Positions 43,006 to 49,417 of a stretch of DNA of 49,417 bases are shown here, in pieces; positions within the stretch are counted from its first letter, which is position 1; each line of letters opens with the position of its first letter. The stretch is from Chloroflexota bacterium (GTDB lineage Bacteria > Chloroflexota > Anaerolineae > Promineifilales > Promineifilaceae), in assembly GCA_024223125.1 (NCBI GenBank), contig JAAEOP010000471.1, positions 1 through 49,417 on the forward strand, given 5' to 3'. A program made the position numbers and the translations under genes. Below the pieces are notes generated by a model. It was not told where the DNA came from. It saw only the letters and a list, made by a program, of their open reading frames with translations, and searched no databases.

Positions 43006-44079
43006 ATGATAGAAGTAAATCGTTTTTCCCAACTAAATCGCTTTTTGATCGGGAGCGCCAGTTTTGGGGTGGTTCTGCTAATTATTCAACATTTTGCCGG
43101 TTTTATTGTCACTATCATCGTGGCTGTTATCCTGGCTATTCTTTTTACGCCCTTTTTAAGTTGGCTGCAAAATAAAGGATTACCCAAAGCAGGAGCCTTT
43201 ATACTGACTTTAATTGTGGTCATCTTGATCATGGTGGGGTTGTTTTTGTTTTTGCTTCTGTCGCTGAACCGGTTAAATGCGGCCGTTCCCGTTTATGCGG
43301 CCGAATTGGAAGACGTGAAAGTTCAGGTCCAATCATTGCTTGCTTCACTCGGCATGGATTTGTCTGAATCGCAATCATTAACGGGATTAATGGGGCCAAA
43401 TGATCTGGCGAATTTTGTTAAACAGATTCTTTCTACATTGGTGGGTGTCTTGTCAGATGGCATTACCATCTTGTTGATGCTTGCCTTTTTGCTGATTGGG
43501 GCTTCTAGTTTTTCGACGAAGGCGAATCAACTGATTGAGCAGGGGAATCCCGGATTGAGCCGCCTGTATAAATTTAATAAAGATATTCGCCATTATTTAC
43601 TGATTACAAATAATGTGGGGCTGGCGGCGGCCGCTGTCAATACCATTATGTTGACGCTCATCGGTGTGGATTTTGCTTTGTTGTGGGGCGTCCTCTCTTA
43701 TTTGTTGAGCTACATTCCCTATATTGGCTTTCTATTAGCTCTTATTCCGCCGGCGCTGTTGGCTTTGTTAGAGTTTGGCTGGCCGACGGCCGTTTTCATT
43801 GTCATCGCCTATTTTGTCATTAACTTTGCCATTGATGATGTAATCAAGCCCCGATTGATGGGGGAGGGGTTGGATTTGGCCCCGGTGATTGTGTTTGTCT
43901 CTGTCTTATTCTGGGGGCTGATTTTGGGGCCGTTGGGCGGTTTGTTGGCTGTGCCGGTAACGGTGGGCATGAAGCAGCTTGTGCTTGAGCCGGACCCAGA
44001 TAACCGTTGGATTGCGGAATTGATTGGGGGAGATGAAGCAGAAAATGAAGGAGATGGCAAAACGGCCGCAAACAGATAA
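43006..44079 (+). CDS. AI-2E family (PerM/YdiK-like) transporter
   Basis: A 357-residue membrane protein of the AI-2E family, with about eight hydrophobic segments and the conserved blocks FTPFLSWLQNKGLPKAGAFI and YIPYIGFLLALIPPALLALLEFG, DDVIKPRLMGEGLDLAPVIVFVSVLFWGLILGP. Members export small molecules or act in Na+(Li+)/H+ exchange; the name reflects the TqsA homologue. Substrate not predictable. The stop TAA is 1 bp before the next ATG. Confidence 0.9.
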   Translation: MIEVNRFSQLNRFLIGSASFGVVLLIIQHFAGFIVTIIVAVILAILFTPFLSWLQNKGLPKAGAFILTLIVVILIMVGLFLFLLLSLNRLNAAVPVYAAELEDVKVQVQSLLASLGMDLSESQSLTGLMGPNDLANFVKQILSTLVGVLSDGITILLMLAFLLIGASSFSTKANQLIEQGNPGLSRLYKFNKDIRHYLLITNNVGLAAAAVNTIMLTLIGVDFALLWGVLSYLLSYIPYIGFLLALIPPALLALLEFGWPTAVFIVIAYFVINFAIDDVIKPRLMGEGLDLAPVIVFVSVLFWGLILGPLGGLLAVPVTVGMKQLVLEPDPDNRWIAELIGGDEAENEGDGKTAANR

Positions 44080-44080
44080 C

Positions 44081-45211
44081 ATGAGCATCTTTTATACAAT
44101 ATACCGCCGCCTGGGCATTATCCGCTACCACTTGTCTCGAAATGAGCTGGTTATTGTTATTTCGTCTGGTTTTCTACTTCTTCTCATCGGTACCTTCGTG
44201 TATGCCTGGCTGGAAGAGTGGTCACTGCTAGACTCCCTATACGTGACCATTATTACCATGACCACTGTAGGTTATGGCGACCTGAGTCCAAAAACGGTTT
44301 ACGGCCGACTCTTCGCCATCTTTTTTACCCTAATTGCCATTGGTATTGGCGGTTATGCCATCTCCGTGGTGGCCGCTCTCATCATCGAAAAACAAGCCAC
44401 AAAATTGGAACGCACCTTACGGAAACGAAAAATGGAAAAAATAGATATCCTTGCCCAGCATATGATTATTTGCGGTGGTGACTTTGTAGGCACGCGCATC
44501 GCCCTCGAATACAAATTTATGCACATTCCCTTTATCCTGATTGAAGCGGATGAAGAGCGACTAAAACAAGCGCTGCTGCTGCTCATTCCCGAATATTTTC
44601 AATCTAAAAAGGAAATGCTGGCCGATATAAAAAAGATCGATCTTTCAAAATATGAAGATCGAACGGTGTCTGAATTAGCGGAGATTGCCAAAACGCTTTA
44701 TTTGTTAGACGACCCCACTGACGACCATGTACTATGGCAGGCAGGCATTGACCGCGCAGCCGGTTTGGTAACTGTTTTGTCCGATGATCGTGATAATCTG
44801 TCTGTTGTCATCGGCGCCCGGGTTTTGGCTGACCGTTCGGAAAACCCTAACCTGCGTATCATGGCCCGAGCGGAGCAGCTTCGTTACGTTCGCAAGATGT
44901 ATTTTTCTGGAGCGAATGAGGTGCGGATGTCAGCGGCTATTGGCGCTGAGATGGCGCTGCATTTGGCCCACCCGGAAATTGGTAGATGGTGGTCTTCTCG
45001 GCTGGACGAGGGTGCGGGCCGCGCTCAGTTTGCCCAGGTGGATGTGGGGGCGGAACGGCCGTTGTGGGTTGGCAAAACGGTAGCAGATATTCATGTGGCC
45101 GAGGGACTGCTGTTGATGGCCCTAAAACGTGATGGTCGCTTCCTGTCTCCTCCGTTGCCCGCGACCACTTTGCAAAAAGATGATATTGTCATTGTTTTTG
45201 GCCAACTGTAG
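44081..45211 (+). CDS. potassium channel with RCK/TrkA domains
   Basis: 376 residues from the ATG at 44081, immediately after the AI-2E stop. A longer frame from 44024 overlaps that gene. Two membrane helices flank the K+ selectivity filter TMTTVGYGD, followed by an RCK N domain (HMIICGGDFVGTRIALEY... LIEADEERL) and a C-terminal TrkA-C-like domain. MthK-like architecture: a ligand-gated K+ channel. An insertion between the two RCK strands (FQSKKEMLADIKKIDLSKYEDRT) is unusual. No strong ribosome site, so translation may be coupled. Confidence 0.88.
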   Translation: MSIFYTIYRRLGIIRYHLSRNELVIVISSGFLLLLIGTFVYAWLEEWSLLDSLYVTIITMTTVGYGDLSPKTVYGRLFAIFFTLIAIGIGGYAISVVAALIIEKQATKLERTLRKRKMEKIDILAQHMIICGGDFVGTRIALEYKFMHIPFILIEADEERLKQALLLLIPEYFQSKKEMLADIKKIDLSKYEDRTVSELAEIAKTLYLLDDPTDDHVLWQAGIDRAAGLVTVLSDDRDNLSVVIGARVLADRSENPNLRIMARAEQLRYVRKMYFSGANEVRMSAAIGAEMALHLAHPEIGRWWSSRLDEGAGRAQFAQVDVGAERPLWVGKTVADIHVAEGLLLMALKRDGRFLSPPLPATTLQKDDIVIVFGQL

Positions 45212-45225
45212 CAGGGGAGAGAGAA

Positions 45226-46029
45226 ATGGAATTTCTAGAAAATATCGATCTGATCAATGTTGTTTTCCGTTTATTAGCCGTTTTTGCTATTATTGTTGTC
45301 GGCCGTTGGTTGGCGAGCAACAGCCGTAAGTGGCTACTGGCATCATTAAAAAAGACCGAGTTAACTGAATCGCTCAATACATTGATTATCACGTTGGCCT
45401 ATTACACCGTCCTCATCCTCACTTTTGTCATTGCTCTGGCCGTATTAGGCGTACCCGCAACAGCGTTAGTCGGCGGTTTGGGTCTTATCATTGTCGTTCT
45501 GGCAATTGCCTTGCAAGCCTCTTTGGGCAATCTGGCAGCGACTGTCAACTTCTTATTGTTCAAACCTTTTGAAGTGGGCGATCTCATCCTGACGGCCGGG
45601 GTCATGGGCATGGTGCAAGAAATTCAAATTTTCAGTACCGTCCTCCTGTCTGCCGACCGCAAAACCCATATTCTGCCCAATGGCAAAATTCAGGCAACCG
45701 GCTTAACCAATCTCAGTAAAGTTGGCACTTTACGGGTTGATTTGGCCTTCAATATTAGTTATGACAGTAATGTAGATCAAGCAAAAGAGATTTTGGAAAA
45801 AATATTAACAGAGGACGAGGATGTTCTCCAAGAGCCAGCGCCCCAAGTGTTTGTACAGAAATTAAATGATAGTGGTCTTGAAATTGCCGCCTGGCCTTTT
45901 GTAGAAATCGCCAATTATTTAGCCTTCCAAACAACCATTACAGAGCGTGTGAAAAAGAGCTTCGATGAAGCCGGCATCATTACCCCATACCCGCAGCAAG
46001 ACGTTCATCTTGTTTCACAAAGCGACTGA
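45226..46029 (+). CDS. small-conductance mechanosensitive channel (MscS)
   Basis: 267 residues: three membrane helices, then the MscS pore and beta domains (GVPATALVGGLGLIIVVLAIALQASLGNLAATVNFLLFKPFEVGDLI...LPNGKIQATGLTNLSK). It releases osmolytes on hypo-osmotic shock. GGGGAGAGA precedes the ATG, 14 bp after the K+ channel stop, so the two are likely one transcript. A second MscS gene follows at 46446. Confidence 0.92.
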   Translation: MEFLENIDLINVVFRLLAVFAIIVVGRWLASNSRKWLLASLKKTELTESLNTLIITLAYYTVLILTFVIALAVLGVPATALVGGLGLIIVVLAIALQASLGNLAATVNFLLFKPFEVGDLILTAGVMGMVQEIQIFSTVLLSADRKTHILPNGKIQATGLTNLSKVGTLRVDLAFNISYDSNVDQAKEILEKILTEDEDVLQEPAPQVFVQKLNDSGLEIAAWPFVEIANYLAFQTTITERVKKSFDEAGIITPYPQQDVHLVSQSD

Positions 46030-46148
46030 ATGGAAACCAGGCAATACCAACATGACATTTTATGCGTTGGGCGAGAAGGGGAGCGAGGCAGTATTTGAAA
46101 AGCAGCCACAGATTGAACGCAAGCGGTGGGATTAGGCGCTACGTTGGT

Positions 46149-46403
46149 ATGAGCGGTATACGGTACGGCCGTCTTATTAGCGACAATATTGTAGCTCGCC
46201 CCCATTTAATTGAGCGCCTAAATAAGGGGCTAAATCGCAAATTGACGCTTGTCTCCGCCCCAGCTGGCTATGGTAAAACAACATTAGCTACTGTATGGTT
46301 ACTTCCACAATGGGGTATCTGTGTAGTTTTTGTGGTATTCTTTTTTCTTGTTAGTGAGGTTCTCAAGTTGATACTACGTTCAACCAAAAAGCGGTCTATG
46401 TAA
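46149..46403 (+). pseudogene. remnant of a MalT-type LuxR regulator
   Basis: Residues SDNIVARPHLIERLNKGLNRKLTLVSAPAGYGKTTLATVWL match the start of MalT-like ATPase regulators, including the P-loop SAPAGYGKTT. Then the sequence becomes a hydrophobic tail (ICVVFVVFFFLV...) and stops after about 85 codons. The ATPase, TPR and LuxR parts (some 800 residues) are absent. It sits between two MscS genes and contains one ACGGCCGT word. The hydrophobic tail is probably out-of-frame junk. Confidence 0.7.
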
Positions 46404-46445
46404 TGTAAATCGAAATTATCTCTATTCAGGGTAATTTGAAAAAAG

Positions 46446-47750
46446 ATGAAGAGAAAACGATTCTTTATTTGGCTTTTTTGTCTGCTAGTCTTGCCCTCCT
46501 TACTTGTTGCTTGTGTTGAACTTGACCAGAGTCTTGAGGAGGAAGCTCAAATCGTAGCCACTCGGACACCTTTGCCAGAACCAACCCCAGACGCAATTGG
46601 TCAACAAATTACAGCATTTGCGGAATCTTCTAGCCTGGCAGATTTCTCCTTTTTGGGTTTGTCTTTGGATGATTGGTTGAACTTAGGCGCCTCTCTACTC
46701 ATCGTTTTGCTTGGTTATCTTTTGGGTACCTGGCTAACCCGGTATTTGTTACGTTGGTTGGTAAACCGGACTTCTGTTGAGTTCGGCCGTGCTATTCTGG
46801 ATGCCATTGGCCCTCAGTTGAGATGGCTGATTGTGACATTGTCTCTGCGTTTGGCAACGTTTCGGTTATCGTTTCTCAATGTCACCTTAAAACGGCTGTT
46901 ATACGATCTCTATTTTCTTCTGGCGTTGCTGCTTCTCACCATTGCTATTTGGCGTCTGCTGGATTTGGGAAATGAACAATTTTGCAAGCGCTTTGATAAA
47001 GAGGGGCGATTGCAGGAAATGAACCCGGCGTTGGTGTTGCTTACTCGCTTGGGTCGCGCCTTTTTGTTGGTTGCGGCCGGCTCCGTTTTGCTGGCTCACT
47101 TGGGTGTAAATGTAGCTGCCTTAACGGCCGCTTTGGGCATTGGCGGTTTGGGCATATCCCTCGCTGCCCGCGATACGATAGCTGATGCTATTGCTGGCTT
47201 TATCATTTTATTTGATCGGCCCTTTCGTATTGGAGACCGGATCGAAATTCAGGAAATTGATACTTGGGGTGACGTCACGGATATTGGTTTGCGTACAACG
47301 CGGATTCGCACGCGGGACAATCGTCTGGTCATTGTCCCAAACTCTATTATCGGCTCCAATCAAATTATTAATTATACGTACCCCGACCCGCGCTACCGCA
47401 TTCAGATTCACGTTAGTATTGCCTACGGCCGTGACATTGAAAGCATCCGCAAACTCCTTATTGACACAGTACGTCAAGTGGAAGGTGTCCTGCCGGATTT
47501 ACCAGTAGAAGCGCTTTATATAGAGATGGGAGATTCGGCGATGATCTTCCGTGTGCGTTGGTGGATTGAATCGTATGAGGATACGCGCCGCATGTTTGAT
47601 CGGGTGAATACAACTTTGCAGAAGGCGTTAGATATAGAAGGTGTTGACATTCCGTTTCCAACCCAGACGATGAATTTGCAAATTGACCCGAATACGGCCG
47701 TGAACCTTTCCCAGGCATTCAACTCGGATACTAAACAAACCAACAACTAG
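46446..47750 (+). CDS. MscS-family channel with lipoprotein-like N-terminus
   Basis: 434 residues. An N-terminal signal sequence ends in PSLLVAC (possible lipidation Cys23), followed by a Pro/Thr/Glu-rich linker and membrane helices, then an MscS core (LTAALGIGGLGISLAARDTIADAIAGFIILFDRPFRIGDRIEI...VPNSIIGSNQIINYT). The extra N-terminal region is not part of classical MscS. The first MscS gene lies 400 bp upstream. The stop codon abuts a MITE-family repeat. Ribosome site weak. Confidence 0.88.
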   Translation: MKRKRFFIWLFCLLVLPSLLVACVELDQSLEEEAQIVATRTPLPEPTPDAIGQQITAFAESSSLADFSFLGLSLDDWLNLGASLLIVLLGYLLGTWLTRYLLRWLVNRTSVEFGRAILDAIGPQLRWLIVTLSLRLATFRLSFLNVTLKRLLYDLYFLLALLLLTIAIWRLLDLGNEQFCKRFDKEGRLQEMNPALVLLTRLGRAFLLVAAGSVLLAHLGVNVAALTAALGIGGLGISLAARDTIADAIAGFIILFDRPFRIGDRIEIQEIDTWGDVTDIGLRTTRIRTRDNRLVIVPNSIIGSNQIINYTYPDPRYRIQIHVSIAYGRDIESIRKLLIDTVRQVEGVLPDLPVEALYIEMGDSAMIFRVRWWIESYEDTRRMFDRVNTTLQKALDIEGVDIPFPTQTMNLQIDPNTAVNLSQAFNSDTKQTNN

Positions 47751-47828
47751 AGGTGCGACGTACTTACAACGGATTATGGAATGAGTAAATTACTTAGGAA
47801 AAGTGCGTTGCACCTGAATAGTTCTTAC
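47751..47828. repeat. MITE-family copy, left end lost
   Basis: AGGTGCGACGTACTT at 47751 and AAGTGCGTTGCACCT at about 47800-47814 form the inverted core. The right end reads CTGAATAGTTCTTAC, close to the complement of GTAACTATTCAG. No matching left end is present because the MscS stop codon lies directly against the core. Confidence 0.7.
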
Positions 47829-47912
47829 CGCATAAATTTTTGTACCCTTCTCGAATTTAAGCGATAATTGTTCATCATGTGCAATTAGAGTTTTTAGGGA
47901 GAATGTAAAAAA

Positions 47913-49417
47913 ATGCCCACCAAAAATGCAAATGATTGGCATCAATCATCGGTCGCTGACTTCCTCAACCAATTGGATGTTGATCCGGAACAAGGTTTAA
48001 CGGCCGTTGTGGTTGAACATCGCCAGCAGAAATACGGCCGCAATGGTCTCACCAAAGGCAAGGGCAAAAACCCGTTCCAACTATTTATAGAGCAATTCAA
48101 AGACCCCATGATTTACATCCTGATCGTGGCCTTTTTGCTTATGTTTTATTTGGGTGAATGGCTGGAAGCGGTTGTGATCTTCCTCATTGTACTCGCTAAT
48201 GCCATTATCGGCTTTGCTCAGGAATCCAAAGCATTACAGGCAATGGATGCTTTAGCCAAGAGCATGGATATGGAAGCCACTGTCCTGCGCGACGGCCGCC
48301 GACAGCAAATTCCGGCCGACCAGCTTGTTCCCGGTGATGTTGTGGTTCTGCAATCGGGAGACAAGATACCGGCCGATGTAAGGTTGGTTAAAACGCGGGA
48401 ACTGCAAGTAGACGAATCAGCGCTGACGGGTGAATCGGTACCGGTGCGAAAACAAACAGAACCGTTACCGGCCGAAACCTTATTGGCTGACCGTACAAAC
48501 CTCGCTTTTTCCTCGACATTGGTCACTTATGGCGCCGGCACAGGTGTGGTCACAACTATTGGCGACCAAACAGAAATCGGTCATATCAATGAAATGATTA
48601 CCTCGGCCGACGTGCTGGAAACGCCGTTGACACGAAAAATCCACCAGTTTAGCCATGTCTTGTTGATGGGAGTTATTGGCCTTTCGGTGGTGGCGCTGGT
48701 ATTTGGCTGGCAGCGCGGCCTGGCCGGGAATGAATTGATTTTGACAGTTGTTTCATTAGCTGTGGCTGGTATTCCTGAAAGTTTACCGGCCGTTGTGACT
48801 GTTATTCTGGCGCTTGGTGTGACACGGTTAGCTGGGAAAAATGCCATCATTCGTAAGCTGCCGGCCGTAGAAACATTAGGCAGCGCCTCCATCATCTGTT
48901 CAGATAAAACAGGTACGCTGACGCAGAATGAGATGACTGTGAAACAAATTGAAGCGGGCGGGCAGATGTACGATCTGTCCGGTGTGGGCTATCGGCCGGA
49001 TGGGGCGTTTAGCCAGAATGGTACAGACATTGACCCGCAAGCCAGCCCAATGCTGGCTGAAATTCTAAAAGCCGGTCTGCTTTGTAATGATTCTGTTCTG
49101 AATGAAGCTGCAGAAGGGCTGCGAGTGGAAGGCGACCCCACGGAAGGCGCTTTAATCACGTCGGCGAACAAGGCTAACTTGACAACGGCCGTATTGCTTC
49201 AAGAAATGCCGCGCCTGGATGCCATCCCCTTTGAGTCTGATTATATGTACATGGCAACTTTGCACGGCCGTGGCGAGGACAAAAAGCCAATTGTTTACAT
49301 CAAGGGGTCGGTAGAAAGCCTTTTGCCTCGCTGTGAATCTGCCTTTGATGAAAATATGCAAGCGATCTCCCTGAATCCTGAGGCGGTGCAGGCAGATATT
49401 TCGGAGATGGCTGGCGG
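47913..49417 (+). CDS. P-type cation-transporting ATPase (P2-like), 5' part
   Basis: An ATG at 47913 opens a frame that runs off the right edge (501 codons visible). It has the cation-ATPase N-terminal domain, the A domain with LTGES (171-175), helix M4 with AGIPESLPAVVT (285-296) and the phosphorylated Asp331 in DKTGTLTQNE. The motif set fits P2-type pumps (Ca2+, Mn2+ or Na+/K+). GIPES, instead of the common GIPEG, is a slight change near the ion site. About half the protein and the ATP-binding end lie outside the window. AGGGAG is 12 bases upstream. Confidence 0.92.
   Translation, partial: MPTKNANDWHQSSVADFLNQLDVDPEQGLTAVVVEHRQQKYGRNGLTKGKGKNPFQLFIEQFKDPMIYILIVAFLLMFYLGEWLEAVVIFLIVLANAIIGFAQESKALQAMDALAKSMDMEATVLRDGRRQQIPADQLVPGDVVVLQSGDKIPADVRLVKTRELQVDESALTGESVPVRKQTEPLPAETLLADRTNLAFSSTLVTYGAGTGVVTTIGDQTEIGHINEMITSADVLETPLTRKIHQFSHVLLMGVIGLSVVALVFGWQRGLAGNELILTVVSLAVAGIPESLPAVVTVILALGVTRLAGKNAIIRKLPAVETLGSASIICSDKTGTLTQNEMTVKQIEAGGQMYDLSGVGYRPDGAFSQNGTDIDPQASPMLAEILKAGLLCNDSVLNEAAEGLRVEGDPTEGALITSANKANLTTAVLLQEMPRLDAIPFESDYMYMATLHGRGEDKKPIVYIKGSVESLLPRCESAFDENMQAISLNPEAVQADISEMAG

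Overview
The window looks like a chromosome segment from a bacterium of the phylum Chloroflexota (Anaerolineae-like). This is inferred from gene style, not from a marker gene: a Ser/Thr kinase fused to a formylglycine-generating-enzyme-like domain, a BTAD/ATPase/TPR regulator, a MalT-type regulator fragment, MurA with Asp in place of the catalytic Cys, and a FecR-like membrane protein. No rRNA, tRNA or CRISPR array was seen. The palindrome ACGGCCGT occurs about 70 times by hand count, on average once per 0.7 kb, in the manner of the cyanobacterial HIP1 word.

Region 1 (1-10.4 kb, minus strand) is a phenylacetate (Paa) catabolic block. In transcription order it reads: TetR regulator, MetE-like methyltransferase, PD-(D/E)XK-like protein (probably an intruder), aldehyde dehydrogenase, enoyl-CoA hydratase, PaaA, PaaD (DUF59 part only), PaaB, a 63-residue unknown, PaaC, a stand-alone PaaD-type zinc ribbon, a second enoyl-CoA hydratase, a HicB-like protein with a collapsed HicA partner, and a PaaY-like gamma-carbonic-anhydrase fold protein. 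The epoxidase reductase PaaE, the ligase PaaK and PaaZ are not in the window.

Region 2 (10.4-31.1 kb) is mixed. It holds a decayed IS701-like insertion sequence, Xaa-Pro peptidase and the kinase-FGE fusion on the minus strand. On the plus strand follow D-cysteine desulfhydrase, an rRNA/tRNA methyltransferase, dnaN, a broken Phd/VapC-type toxin-antitoxin pair, a regulator split by an in-frame amber codon, acylphosphatase, a FecR-like protein, then murA, squalene/phytoene synthase, a UbiB-like kinase and a DUF2252 protein. A secreted protease-like gene runs divergently.

Region 3 (31.3-49.4 kb, all plus strand) is a long run of membrane, ion, phosphate and redox genes: YqhA, an MFS exporter, an Ala/Asp/Glu-rich protein, DUF1269, a holin-like/phosphodiesterase fusion, PPK2, ferric-reductase-like flavocytochrome, a 30-residue membrane peptide, a lipid kinase, a penta-heme lipoprotein, AI-2E, a K+ channel, two MscS channels and a P-type ATPase cut by the window end. 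It reads as an envelope/ion-homeostasis and stress island, which is an inference from content and orientation.

The intergenic spaces carry a family of miniature inverted-repeat elements. Three complete copies of 93-95 bp have terminal repeats starting GTAAC and 8-bp target duplications, and each lies just upstream of a start codon. Several hairpin-core relatives lie between co-directional genes. Other hairpin families (GAGATTGG, GTCAATTG, AAGTGCCGGGGACTT, CGGGCTTTAGCCCG) fill further junctions.
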